Positions 34,532-43,657 of a DNA stretch of 53,479 nucleotides are shown here, in pieces (within the stretch, counting starts at the first letter, position 1; each line of letters opens with the position of its first letter). The notes under the pieces are model-generated. The model made no database searches. It saw only the letters and a program-made list of their open reading frames with translations, and was not told the DNA's origin. A program made the position numbers and the translations under genes. The DNA is taken from the NCBI RefSeq assembly GCF_002243385.1, contig NZ_CP016199.1, positions 801,209 through 854,687 on the forward strand. The letters run 5' to 3'. The DNA is from Mogibacterium pumilum (GTDB lineage: Bacteria > Bacillota > Clostridia > Peptostreptococcales > Anaerovoracaceae).

Positions 34532-35704
34532 TCATAATAGCTTCTTAATCTTGAAGCTAGTCATGACAGAATCCCTGTATTTTCCTATCCCCGTAACTAT
34601 AGCATATCCTGTACCGGGAGAGGTGTTCTTAATATATGCAACTTTGTAATCTTTTCCTTCACTTAACTCTTTGCCATGGTCATATACCACGATTCCAGGC
34701 TTAACTGCGAATCCGAGATATCTGGAGCTATGGCTCTTAAGTTGCACATTACATTTTTCAATCGACCTCTTGCCGTTCGCGTTAAAACGTAGCGAATGAT
34801 ATGTCTCTTTAGGGTTCAAATACATGAAATTCAGATCGACATTTTTGTTAATGCCCGGCACAGTCGCTTTGTCGGTGCTCTGCCACATCATGTAATCACC
34901 TTTGTAGGTCGCCTGTGTATGGTACTGGGCAAGCCAGATATTCGTGATTTTAGCTAACTCATATCCGCTCGCGTAGTGCATGAGGAAGTCAAAGTTGCCG
35001 TATATCATCGTTTCGTATCCGCGTGCCCAACCTCTCTTTACGAACGCTAAAGCGTTTCTGTTAATGCCCGAAGTTCCAAGGGAGCCAGAGCTTATCGCTC
35101 GAGCGAGCCTTCCTCCATTATATAGCTCGTAGTCCATTACTATCGGGAGATCTATGCGGTATTTATCTACTAAACCGGCTAGATAGTCAGCTTCGGCAGC
35201 AGCTTCTTCAGTGGTGGTCGCCTGTGAATATAAATATACCCCGACCATGAGTCCTGCATCAGATGCACCTTTGATATTCTGTTCGAATTTTGCATCTTTG
35301 TGGAGATTACCCTTTGACGCATCTCTAAAACCAGCCCTAATATATACGAAGTCGACACCAGATTTCTTGACCTTATGCCAATCAATGTTATCCCCTTGTG
35401 CGTATGAAACGTCGATTCCAGTTGATATTACGTATCCCTTAAACCTCGCGTCATGTGTAAAATTACCGTATTCGAAAGGGGTGCTACGCATAGAATGGAG
35501 GATAATCACAATCAAAATCGCCAAGAGCCCGACAACAGAAAATGCTACCTTAAACTTGTTCTTCTTTATCTTGCGTATAGTTTTGCGTTTAAATGATGAA
35601 CATTTGCGTTTCCACCATTTTTTTATTCTGACGCGTAGACCGTCCGATTTTCTCCTCGGTTTACTTCGTGTCCGTTGTGGCGAACTGTTTCGTCCCTGTC
35701 TCAT
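34532..35704 (-). CDS. Membrane-anchored GH25 lysozyme
   Basis: A 390-residue protein with a strongly basic N-terminus (about 45 residues), one membrane segment (VAFSVVGLLAILIVIILHS) and an extracellular glycoside hydrolase family 25 domain. Catalytic features are GIDVSYAQGDNIDW at the barrel start and VMDYELYNGG with the acid pair. The C-terminal 80 residues (KPGIVVYDHG, then GKDYKVAYIKN and VTGIGKYRDSVMTSFKI) resemble a small beta domain common in surface proteins. It would cut peptidoglycan muramyl bonds during growth or remodelling. Its ATG lies one base after the dinB stop, with GAGGAT inside dinB. Confidence 0.92.
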   Translation of the reverse strand: MRQGRNSSPQRTRSKPRRKSDGLRVRIKKWWKRKCSSFKRKTIRKIKKNKFKVAFSVVGLLAILIVIILHSMRSTPFEYGNFTHDARFKGYVISTGIDVSYAQGDNIDWHKVKKSGVDFVYIRAGFRDASKGNLHKDAKFEQNIKGASDAGLMVGVYLYSQATTTEEAAAEADYLAGLVDKYRIDLPIVMDYELYNGGRLARAISSGSLGTSGINRNALAFVKRGWARGYETMIYGNFDFLMHYASGYELAKITNIWLAQYHTQATYKGDYMMWQSTDKATVPGINKNVDLNFMYLNPKETYHSLRFNANGKRSIEKCNVQLKSHSSRYLGFAVKPGIVVYDHGKELSEGKDYKVAYIKNTSPGTGYAIVTGIGKYRDSVMTSFKIKKLL

Positions 35705-35705
35705 T

Positions 35706-36932
35706 CTAATCCTCGTCGATTCCGATATCGTTGCCGATTACATGTGCGAACTTTATCGATGACTTACCAAATTTACCTCTAATATCGTCCATAGCCTTAG
35801 CTATATTTTCGTCTTTTGCATTCTGATTATTTTCATTAGTAGAAGCGCCCATGCTAAATATAGTGAGCTGACCTCCGTCAGGTGAGTCGGTAAGGTCAAT
35901 GGCTGTTACCGTGAGAAGCCTTATTGGTTTGTTTGTATAATTAAGCTCCTTAATTAATTCAAAGGCAATATTCCTAAATGCAGCCGGACTATTAATAGGA
36001 CTAGGAACGCGTTTTTGTCTCGACAATCGTTTGAATTCTGGTGTAGTTAGTTCTACCTTGACACCGCGTGCCCATTTCTCGTGGTGTCTGAGCCTAGTAC
36101 TTACTTTGTCAGATAACTCTGTCAGGGCAAGACCGACATCGTCGGCACCTTTTAAATTACGGCGAAAAGTCATTCCGTGTCCGACTGATTTTATATCTTC
36201 GCGGTTGTCGTACGCGCGCACTGGATCATCATCCAGGCCATTTGCATACTTGTAAAGGCTCACTCCGTGAACACCAAAGGCGTTGGAAAGAAGCATCTGA
36301 TTAGAATGCGCTAAATCACCTATAGTATGAATTCCAAAATTATTGAGTTTAGTAGCCGTAGCTTTACCGACAAAGAACATTTCAGAGACAGGCATAGGCC
36401 ATATGAGTTCTCGGAAATTATCTCTTGAGATGACGGTAGTTGCATCCGGTTTCTTGTAGTCACTTCCCATCTTGGCAAAAATCTTATTAAAAGACACGCC
36501 GACAGATAAGGTGAGTCCGAGTTCGCTGCGTACGCGTTCTCTGATACTATCAGCGATAAATTTTGCATCTCCTAGCAGCATTTCACTAGCTGTCACATCG
36601 AGCCACGATTCATCAACACTGAATGGTTCGATAAGGTTCGTGTACTCGAGGTATATAGAGTTAAGCATATTGCTGTATTCACGATACTTGTCATGATGAG
36701 GTGGTATGGTTATAAGCTCAGGACACTTACGTCTGGCTGCTTGTAATGTCTCTGCCGTTACAACTCCAAACTTCTTTGCTAGTTCGTTCTTAGCCAAGAT
36801 AATTCCATGTCTGCTGTCTGGGTCACCGGCGACTGCAACTGGCTTATTCTTGATATCTGGGCGTGACAGGAGCTCGACAGAAGCATAGAAGTTATTCATA
36901 TCGCAATGTAGTATTCGTCTGTCTGAATTCAT
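35706..36932 (-). CDS. dinB: DNA polymerase IV (Y-family translesion polymerase)
   Basis: A 408-residue Y-family polymerase that copies damaged DNA. Palm motifs are ILHCDMNNFYASVELLSRP (first metal Asp) and SVDESWLDVT (second acidic cluster). The little-finger domain follows to the C-terminus. It is tightly linked to the GH25 gene downstream. No clear LexA/SOS box is identified by eye upstream. The C-terminal end does not show an obvious beta-clamp motif, but I cannot exclude one. Confidence 0.95.
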   Translation of the reverse strand: MNSDRRILHCDMNNFYASVELLSRPDIKNKPVAVAGDPDSRHGIILAKNELAKKFGVVTAETLQAARRKCPELITIPPHHDKYREYSNMLNSIYLEYTNLIEPFSVDESWLDVTASEMLLGDAKFIADSIRERVRSELGLTLSVGVSFNKIFAKMGSDYKKPDATTVISRDNFRELIWPMPVSEMFFVGKATATKLNNFGIHTIGDLAHSNQMLLSNAFGVHGVSLYKYANGLDDDPVRAYDNREDIKSVGHGMTFRRNLKGADDVGLALTELSDKVSTRLRHHEKWARGVKVELTTPEFKRLSRQKRVPSPINSPAAFRNIAFELIKELNYTNKPIRLLTVTAIDLTDSPDGGQLTIFSMGASTNENNQNAKDENIAKAMDDIRGKFGKSSIKFAHVIGNDIGIDED

Positions 36933-37016
36933 GCTGCAAGCCTTTCGTAAGTTTATTTCTTATACTATTATAGACGATTTGATGGTGCGTGCGAACAGTG
37001 TTTTTAAGATAACAAA

Positions 37017-37038
37017 GACGAGCTCCTAAGAGCTCGCC
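37017..37038 (-). terminator. Terminator hairpin of the purine permease gene
   Basis: On the minus strand GGCGAGCTC pairs with GAGCTCGTC around TTAG (one G-U), followed by TTTGTT. A short hairpin with a modest U-run. Confidence 0.6.
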
Positions 37039-37081
37039 TTAAACTATTTCTATTTAACGCATTAATAGTACTGAACTAAAC

Positions 37082-38449
37082 TTAGTGGAAGCCGACTCCA
37101 GCAATCAGAGTACCGATTCTGAGAGCGAATAGTGCGAAAGAAATCCACATAACTGGAGTGATTTCCTTAGCTTTTCCGCCGATAACCTTAAGCAGTACCC
37201 ATGAAATCATACCGAACATGATTCCGTTTGCAATAGAATATGTGAAAGGCATGAATGTGATAGCGCAGAATGCAGCTGCAGTATCAGCGATGTCTGAATT
37301 GAAGTCAATGTTCTTGATTGATGATACCATCAATAGTCCAACGTACATAAGAGCTGGAGTTGTAGCAAATCCCGGGATCGCTAGAAACACTGGTGAGAAG
37401 AATAGTGCGATTACGAACATTACAGCAGATGTTACAGCTGTAAGACCAGTTCTACCACCAGCAGCAACACCGGCACTTGACTCAACGTAAGAAGTTACTG
37501 TAGAAGTTCCTACGAAAGCTCCGAAGATTGTACCGAATGCGTCAGCTAGGAGAGCGCCTCTAGCACGAGGAAGATTTCCATTCTCATCTAGGAGGTTTCC
37601 TTTGGAAGCTACACCGATAAGAGTTCCTACTGTATCGAACAGGTCAACGAATAGGAACGAGAATGTGATAACTAGGAAGTTGATTAGATTCTGAGAAATC
37701 CAAGCAAAATCAAACTGTCCAAAGTGTGGTGCAGCTGGAAGACTGAAAACCTTTGCAGGAACTAGTGAAAATGCACCAGCTGCAGGATCTACATGATACC
37801 AACCAGTTTTCTCAGCGATGATTCCAAGAATCCATGTGATGAGGATACCCCATAGAACAGCACCAGGAACATTTTTACGAACCATAGCACAGATGCAGAA
37901 GAATCCAATCATAGCGAGTACGAACTGTGGTGATCCTACCTGTCCAAGCTCAACTAGTGTTGCGCCGCTACCAATTACGATGCCTGCACCCTTGAGTCCA
38001 ACGAGAACGATAAATAGACCGATACCAGCTGTGATTCCGTACTTTAGGTTAGCAGGTACTTCGTTAACTAGCTTTTCACGGAAGCTTGTTAGAGAAAGAA
38101 GAACGAATACGATTCCTTCTACTAGAACCGCAGCGAGTGCGATCTTCCAAGGATCATTTATTCCTGCCTTTGCCATTGGAATGCAGACAGAGTACGCAAA
38201 GTATGCATTAAGTCCCATTCCGGAAGCAAGTGCAACAGGGTAGTTAGCGAAGAATGCCATGAATAGAGTGGCTACAGTCGCAGAAATTGCAGTAGCAGTA
38301 AAAACAGCTGCGCCATCCATGCCTGCTGCAGATAAGATGTTAGGGTTTACTGCCAGAATATATACCATCGATAGAAATGTGGTAACTCCAGCAATGATTT
38401 CAGTGCTTGTGGTAGTACCATGCTCCTTAAGTTTAAAAAACTTTTCCAT
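37082..38449 (-). CDS. NCS2-family guanine/hypoxanthine permease (AzgA/PbuG type)
   Basis: A 455-residue integral membrane transporter with about 12-14 hydrophobic segments. The start MEKFFKLKEHGTTTSTEIIAGVTTF is typical of the PbuG/AzgA purine group, with MGLNAYFAYSVC and FVDLFDTVGTLIGVA as conserved blocks. It imports guanine, hypoxanthine or adenine by proton symport in characterised relatives. It has its own promoter at 38521-38549. No purine riboswitch aptamer is visible in its 65-base leader. A PurBox-like CCGAAC lies further upstream (38609-38614). Confidence 0.93.
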   Translation of the reverse strand: MEKFFKLKEHGTTTSTEIIAGVTTFLSMVYILAVNPNILSAAGMDGAAVFTATAISATVATLFMAFFANYPVALASGMGLNAYFAYSVCIPMAKAGINDPWKIALAAVLVEGIVFVLLSLTSFREKLVNEVPANLKYGITAGIGLFIVLVGLKGAGIVIGSGATLVELGQVGSPQFVLAMIGFFCICAMVRKNVPGAVLWGILITWILGIIAEKTGWYHVDPAAGAFSLVPAKVFSLPAAPHFGQFDFAWISQNLINFLVITFSFLFVDLFDTVGTLIGVASKGNLLDENGNLPRARGALLADAFGTIFGAFVGTSTVTSYVESSAGVAAGGRTGLTAVTSAVMFVIALFFSPVFLAIPGFATTPALMYVGLLMVSSIKNIDFNSDIADTAAAFCAITFMPFTYSIANGIMFGMISWVLLKVIGGKAKEITPVMWISFALFALRIGTLIAGVGFH

Positions 38450-38762
38450 AAAGATAACTCCTTCTAAAAATAATTTTGTAGTTATAAATCAAAACAAATA
38501 AGATTGTTTGTAATAAAATAATTATAGAAGTCTAAAGAGATAACTTCAATAAAAGTTAAGATTAAATGAGGCTTAAAAAGGAAAACAAATAATAAAAATG
38601 TAATTTGTCCGAACGATGAAACACAATTTGGTCAAAAATGTTCAAGTTTGTTCTTTTGATCATACACACATATATATTATCTTTGTCTATATAATAAAAT
38701 ATGACATAAGTTAAAATTATAGCTACTTATTGGAATACAGAAAAGGATATTGGTAAAACACA
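38450..38762. other. Divergent intergenic region, 313 bases
   Basis: Very AT-rich. It contains the minus-strand promoter for the permease (38521-38549) and a CCGAAC core (38609-38614). A TATAAT at 38690-38695 may belong to galE but has no good -35 partner. No gene and no riboswitch seen. Confidence 0.6.
38521..38549 (-). promoter_or_regulatory. Promoter of the purine permease gene
   Basis: Read on the minus strand: TTGAAG (38549-38544), 17 bases, TATAAT (38526-38521). Confidence 0.7.
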
Positions 38763-39806
38763 ATGTCATTACTAAAAAAAACATACCGCCCCCCAAAAGT
38801 GTTACTTGCTGGTGGAGCGGGATATATTGGAAGTCATGTTGCCGTTGAATTGCTTGAAGTTGGTTATGATATAGTAATTGCAGATAATTTTAGCAACTCT
38901 TGTGAAGACTCATTACAAGGAATAACTGATGTTAGTGGGAAGAATTTTCCTTTCTATAACATTGATGTGGGCAATTCATCAATGCTAACCGAACTGTTTG
39001 AAAAGGAACATATAGATATCGTCATTCACCTAGCGGGCTATAAGTCAGTTAGCGAAGCGATTAATTCCCCCCTAAAGTATTATAAAAATAACATTATCCC
39101 AACTCTTGAGCTACTAGAAGTTATGCAACAACATGATGTACGCAAGTTCATCCTCAGTTCTTCAGCTAATGTGTATGGAGAATCGAAAATTATGCCAGTT
39201 ACAGAGGAGTGCAAAACAGGAAATTGTACTAATCCATACGGTAGGACTAAATGGATTCAAGAAGAAATTCTTAAGGATTTATTTGAATCGGATTCTAGAT
39301 GGAACATAGTTTTGTTAAGGTATTTTAATCCAGCAGGAGCTCATTCAAGTGGTCTCATAGGAGAAAGATATAACAAGGCAACAGGCAACATAATGCCTTC
39401 AATTGCGCTGGCAGCATCTGGAGAAGTTCCGGCTTTCAAGATTATGGGCAATTCTTATAACACTCCCGATGGAACAGGTATAAGAGACTATATCCACATC
39501 TCTGATTTAGCTAGAGGACATGTTGCTGCTATCAATAAGTTGTACGATGAGCCTAAAGTTTCTATCTATAATCTGGGAACAGGATGTGGATATAGTGTGT
39601 TAGAGGCGGTCAAAACTTTTGAGAAGGTGTGTGGGCATAGTATTCCTTGTGAAATTGAAAAAGCTCGAGAAGGTGATATTGCAGAGATGTATGCCTGCTG
39701 TGATAAAATAAAGGATGAACTTGGATGGGAAGCCATATATAGCCTTGAAGATGTCTGTGAATCGGCATGGGCTTGGAACAAGAAGTTAATAAAGAAAAAA
39801 CTATAA
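38763..39806 (+). CDS. galE: UDP-glucose 4-epimerase
   Basis: A 347-residue extended short-chain dehydrogenase that interconverts UDP-glucose and UDP-galactose. The NAD motif is LLAGGAGYIGSHVAVELL (residues 14-31), and the catalytic set is SSSANVYGE with NPYGRTKWIQEE (Tyr and Lys). Later conserved blocks are RYFNPAGAH and GTGIRDYIHISDLARGH. The first 12 residues (MSLLKKTYRPPK) extend beyond many relatives. It stands alone between the permease promoter region and rpsB. It provides galactose units for cell-surface glycans or allows galactose use. Confidence 0.95.
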   Translation: MSLLKKTYRPPKVLLAGGAGYIGSHVAVELLEVGYDIVIADNFSNSCEDSLQGITDVSGKNFPFYNIDVGNSSMLTELFEKEHIDIVIHLAGYKSVSEAINSPLKYYKNNIIPTLELLEVMQQHDVRKFILSSSANVYGESKIMPVTEECKTGNCTNPYGRTKWIQEEILKDLFESDSRWNIVLLRYFNPAGAHSSGLIGERYNKATGNIMPSIALAASGEVPAFKIMGNSYNTPDGTGIRDYIHISDLARGHVAAINKLYDEPKVSIYNLGTGCGYSVLEAVKTFEKVCGHSIPCEIEKAREGDIAEMYACCDKIKDELGWEAIYSLEDVCESAWAWNKKLIKKKL

Positions 39807-39886
39807 AATATGTCCATGTGCATAAAAAATACAGATGTTATCTGATTATGAAAATACAAGTACAACCACTAAATTCAAATATTTAC

Positions 39887-39915
39887 TTGCTTTAATTAGT
39901 CTAGTGACCTATAAT
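39887..39915 (+). promoter_or_regulatory. rpsB promoter
   Basis: TTGCTT (39887-39892) and TATAAT (39910-39915) with a 17-base spacer. Transcription would start near 39922. Confidence 0.7.
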
Positions 39916-39921
39916 ATATAG

Positions 39922-40041
39922 GCATCTTTGTGTCCAAATACATGGATGTAGTAAGTAATAATCACATCGTGAAGTTGCCGCGGTGCCTCTTGAAGGTTGA
40001 AGGCTAGTGTTCACGGTGGAAGTAACAACCGGAGGTTAATT
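39922..40041 (+). promoter_or_regulatory. Candidate structured leader of rpsB
   Basis: About 120 bases of leader. CGTGAA (39968-39973) can pair with TTCACG (40010-40015), enclosing GCCT (39985-39988) with AGGC (40001-40004). Ribosomal protein S2 leaders are autoregulatory in several bacteria. I cannot match this one to a named family. Confidence 0.4.
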
Positions 40042-40782
40042 ATGTCAGTAGTATCAATGAAACAGCTTTTAGAAGCAGGTGTTCATTTCGGACACCAGAC
40101 TAGAAGATGGAACCCTAAGATGGCTCCATACATATTCACAGAGAGAAATGGAATCTACATCATCGATCTTCAGCAGACTATTCAGAGAATTGACGATGCT
40201 TATGATTTCATCAGAAAGGTAGCAGCAGATGGAGAGCCAGTCCTGTTTGTAGGAACTAAGAAGCAGGCTCAGGTTGCTATAAAGGACGAGGCTCTACGCG
40301 CAGGAATGTTCTTCGTAAACGAGAGATGGCTCGGTGGAATGCTTACAAACTACAAGACTATCAGCAAGAGAATTGCTAGACTAGCTGAGATTCGCGAGAT
40401 GGAAGCTGATGGGACTATCGAAAAATACGCTAAAAAGGAAGCTCTTAAGATCAGACAGGAAGCTGATAAGCTGGAGAAATTCCTCGGCGGAATCAAGGAC
40501 ATGAAGGGTATGCCCGGAGCAATGTTCGTAGTAGACCCTAAGAAGGAAAAGATTGCTGTTAAGGAAGCAAGAACTCTTGGAATTCCAGTTGTAGGTATCG
40601 TAGATACTAATTGTGACCCAGACGATGTAGACTACATCATTCCTGCTAACGATGACGCTATTAGAGCTGTAAAGCTAATCACATCTGCGATGGCAGATGC
40701 TGTAATTGAAGCAAAGCAGGGCGAAAGCTTCGATGATAGCGAAGTTCCAGCTGAGGAAGCTGAGACTGAAGCAGAAGCATAA
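40042..40782 (+). CDS. rpsB: 30S ribosomal protein S2
   Basis: A 246-residue ribosomal protein. The start [25 protein letters not shown] is the S2 signature, with [11 protein letters not shown] and [15 protein letters not shown] later. The C-terminus is acidic. An open frame extends 15 codons upstream, but ATG 40042 follows GGAGG and matches the family start. It is followed by tsf, the usual order. Confidence 0.98.
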   Translation: MSVVSMKQLLEAGVHFGHQTRRWNPKMAPYIFTERNGIYIIDLQQTIQRIDDAYDFIRKVAADGEPVLFVGTKKQAQVAIKDEALRAGMFFVNERWLGGMLTNYKTISKRIARLAEIREMEADGTIEKYAKKEALKIRQEADKLEKFLGGIKDMKGMPGAMFVVDPKKEKIAVKEARTLGIPVVGIVDTNCDPDDVDYIIPANDDAIRAVKLITSAMADAVIEAKQGESFDDSEVPAEEAETEAEA

Positions 40783-40824
40783 ATTACACAGACTTTTATA
40801 AACGTATAATATAACAAGTGAATG

Positions 40825-40862
40825 CCGTCCGGACCGAGAACTAACCCGGCTCGGACGGTTAT
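40825..40862 (+). other. Hairpin between rpsB and tsf
   Basis: CCGTCCG (40825-40831) pairs with CGGACGG (40852-40858), with possible inner pairing, followed by TTATTT. Possible partial terminator that lowers tsf relative to rpsB. Confidence 0.6.
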
Positions 40863-40879
40863 TTAGTAAGGAGGACACA

Positions 40880-41791
40880 ATGGCTGTAACAGCTGCACTA
40901 GTCAAGGAGCTTCGTGAGCTCACAGGTTCCGGTATGATGGATTGCAAGAAGGCACTAGTTGAGACGGATGGCGACATCGATAAGGCGGTAGACTGGCTTC
41001 GTGAGAAGGGAATCATGAAGGCTCAGAAGAAGTCTGGCAGAATCGCTGCTGAAGGACTCGTAAGACTTGCTTTCGGAGAGGGTAACAAGGTTGCGGCAAT
41101 CGCTGAGGTAAACTCTGAGACGGACTTCGTATCTAAGAACGAAGAGTTCGTTGAGTTCGTTGAGGCAATTGCTGCTGAGGCACTTGTAAAGGGTGACCTA
41201 GATATGGATGCTTTCATGACAGAGCCATTCCAGGGATCAACTGTTAATGACGTTCTAACAGCTAAAGTTGCAAAGATTGGTGAGAACCTCAACATCAGAA
41301 GATATGCTAGAGTTGAGGAAGAGGGCGTTGTTTACACAGGATACATCCACGGTGGTGGCAGAATCGGCGTTATCGTTGGTATCAAGACTGATGCTACAGC
41401 GGCAGAGGTTGAGGCTTGTGGTAAGGATGTTGCAATGCAGGTTGCTTCTATGAACCCTAAGTTTGTTGATGAGGCTGGCGTTGATCCTGAATATATCGAG
41501 AACGAGAAGAAGATTCTCACTGAGCAGGTTCTCAACGAGGGTAAGAAGCCTGAAATGGTTGAGAAGATTGTTGCTGGTAAGATCAAGAAGGAGCTCAAGG
41601 AAGTTTGCCTAGTTGATCAGCCATTCGTAAAGGACAGCGACCTCAGCATCGCTCAATACGTAGAGAAGTGCGCTAAAGAAGTTGGTAAGGATATGCAGGT
41701 TGTATCCATGATTAGATTTGAAGTTGGCGAGGGAATCGAGAAGAAGGAAGACGACTTCGCAGCAGAGGTTGCTGCAGCAGTTCAGGGCTAA
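40880..41791 (+). CDS. tsf: Elongation factor Ts
   Basis: A 303-residue guanine nucleotide exchange factor for EF-Tu. The N-terminal UBA-like domain reads VTAALVKELRELTGSGMMDC, then KKALVETDGDIDKAVDWLREKG. The core has VAEVNSETDFVSKNEEF with the conserved TDFV. It follows AAGGAGGACACA. Length and layout are normal, and it shares the usual rpsB-tsf arrangement. Confidence 0.98.
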   Translation: MAVTAALVKELRELTGSGMMDCKKALVETDGDIDKAVDWLREKGIMKAQKKSGRIAAEGLVRLAFGEGNKVAAIAEVNSETDFVSKNEEFVEFVEAIAAEALVKGDLDMDAFMTEPFQGSTVNDVLTAKVAKIGENLNIRRYARVEEEGVVYTGYIHGGGRIGVIVGIKTDATAAEVEACGKDVAMQVASMNPKFVDEAGVDPEYIENEKKILTEQVLNEGKKPEMVEKIVAGKIKKELKEVCLVDQPFVKDSDLSIAQYVEKCAKEVGKDMQVVSMIRFEVGEGIEKKEDDFAAEVAAAVQG

Positions 41792-41860
41792 GCTCTACTC
41801 GTTTCAAGCGGACATACAATAGCATTAAGATCTCGATATTCGTGATATGTCGAGTGACGA

Positions 41861-41890
41861 AAAAGCGTAGCCGATTGGCTGCGCTTTTTA
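41861..41890 (+). terminator. Rho-independent terminator after tsf
   Basis: AAAAGCGTAGCC (41861-41872) pairs with GGCTGCGCTTTT (41877-41888), one G-U, loop GATT. Confidence 0.9.
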
Positions 41891-42031
41891 ATGCAGAAAT
41901 AGATGAAGGAAACGATAACTCGAAAATACATAATTGAGGGTAAATGTTATTGAACTCATACACATATCTCTTTATAATTATTTATGTATATACTACATAT
42001 AATTATGATTATGATATTATGGAGGTTATCA

Positions 42032-43480
42032 ATGAGCGACGTAAGCAAACTAGCACCACAGGAAGTGTTTAAATATTTCAAAGAAATCAGTGACGTTCCG
42101 CGTGCTTCAGGACACACTGAGAAGATTATTACATACCTCGTTAATTTTGCGAAAGAACACGAACTAGAATACTATCAGGATGAGTCTGGAAACGTAATTA
42201 TCTGGAAGGAAGGAACTCCTGGATATGAGAACTCTGACATGGTTATGATTCAGGGCCACATGGATATCGTTGCTGAGAAGACTGAGGACAGCGCTCATGA
42301 CTTCCAGAATGATCCAATAGAGCTTATTATCGATGGAGATTTCCTAACTGCTAACAAGACTACTCTTGGAGCTGATGACGGCGCAGCTATAGCTATGGGA
42401 CTTGCTCTTCTCGATTCGACAGATATTCCTCACCCACCACTAGAGTTCATCGCAACTGTTGATGAAGAGATCGGTATGCTTGGTGCGTACGCTCTAGACG
42501 GATCAAAGATCAGATCCCGCAAGATAATCAACGTGGATTCTGAGGATGAGGGAGTAATCACCGTTGGCTGTGCAGGTGCAGTAGATATCTTTACAAGCTT
42601 CCCGGCAGATAAAAAGGTCGTAAAGGGTGTGAAATACAAGTATCTCGTTGATGGACTACTCGGTGGTCACTCTGGACTAGATATCCATCAGGAACGTGCA
42701 AATGCTGGTCAGATTGTAGCTAGAATACTCCTTGATGCTAGAGAGAAGGCTGAACTAAACATCGTATCAATCAAGGGCGGAAGAGCTACTAACGTAATCC
42801 TTGGAAAGGTAGAGGGAGAAGTAATCGTTGCTGCTTCGGATGTTAAGGCGTTTGAAGAGAGAATTGCTGCTTCTACAGAGCAGATTAAGGTTGAGTACCG
42901 CACTTCGGATCCTGGAATCACAGTATCTTTTAAAGCGGTAGGAGAAGTAGAAGAAGAGGCAATCGACACCGTATGCCAGGATAATTTCTTCAAGTTCGTG
43001 CTTGCTTGCCCAGTAGGCGTTGAGCATTACAGCGTAGAACTAAAGGGACTCGTTGAGACATCCCATTCAATTGGAATTATCAAGATTGAAGAGGGAAGAT
43101 TGGTTACTATGTCCATGGTTAGATCAAGTGTAAACTCACGTAATACATTACTCGCTAGAAAGATTGGCATCCTCGCAGAAGCTCTTGGAGCTAAAGTTGA
43201 GAGCGGTAGCTCGTACGGCGCATGGGAATTCAACAACAAGTCAGATCTCCTCGATGTATGCGTAGCTGCATATAAGGAACAGTATGGTGAAGAGCCTGTT
43301 GTAAGTGCAATGCATGCTGGTATTGAGTGTGGAATCTGGGCCGAGAAGGTAGGCAAGGTAGATGCAGTATCTATTGGACCAGATATTTCAGACGTTCACT
43401 CTGTGAATGAGAACATCTCCATTTCTTCGACAGAGAGGACTTGGAATTACCTCAAGCTAATCCTATCTCACTGCAAGTAA
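42032..43480 (+). CDS. pepD: Aminoacyl-histidine dipeptidase (M20 family)
   Basis: A 482-residue zinc dipeptidase of the PepD/carnosinase-like group. Motifs are FKEISDVPRASGHTEKI near the N-terminus, IQGHMDIVAEK (first zinc His and Asp), TLGADDGAAIAMGLA and VDEEIGMLGA (catalytic Glu), and VSAMHAGIECG near the C-terminus. It hydrolyses dipeptides such as beta-alanyl- or Xaa-His in the cytoplasm. The start ATG 42032 follows GGAGGTTATCA; the frame extends 16 codons further upstream without a site. It ends at its own terminator. Confidence 0.94.
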   Translation: MSDVSKLAPQEVFKYFKEISDVPRASGHTEKIITYLVNFAKEHELEYYQDESGNVIIWKEGTPGYENSDMVMIQGHMDIVAEKTEDSAHDFQNDPIELIIDGDFLTANKTTLGADDGAAIAMGLALLDSTDIPHPPLEFIATVDEEIGMLGAYALDGSKIRSRKIINVDSEDEGVITVGCAGAVDIFTSFPADKKVVKGVKYKYLVDGLLGGHSGLDIHQERANAGQIVARILLDAREKAELNIVSIKGGRATNVILGKVEGEVIVAASDVKAFEERIAASTEQIKVEYRTSDPGITVSFKAVGEVEEEAIDTVCQDNFFKFVLACPVGVEHYSVELKGLVETSHSIGIIKIEEGRLVTMSMVRSSVNSRNTLLARKIGILAEALGAKVESGSSYGAWEFNNKSDLLDVCVAAYKEQYGEEPVVSAMHAGIECGIWAEKVGKVDAVSIGPDISDVHSVNENISISSTERTWNYLKLILSHCK

Positions 43481-43548
43481 GTTGTTAAGAGTTGGCGAAT
43501 TCAAAAGTTATATTGAATCGTTAAATAAACAGTGATATATTAATAGAG

Positions 43549-43582
43549 ACAGGAATAGTTGTATTATTATTCCTGTTTTTTA
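43549..43582 (+). terminator. Rho-independent terminator after pepD
   Basis: ACAGGAATA (43549-43557) pairs with TATTCCTGT (43568-43576), followed by six T's. Confidence 0.88.
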
Positions 43583-43657
43583 ATCAAAATGAGTTAGTTA
43601 TGTCTAACTATAATTTAAAATTGTTCACAAGTTAATATGGAAGGCAGAGGATATAAC

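Noticed and set aside
38450-38762. Purine riboswitch upstream of the NCS2 permease
   Set aside because: No purine aptamer core or paired arms could be found on the minus strand; the leader from the predicted promoter is only about 65 bases.
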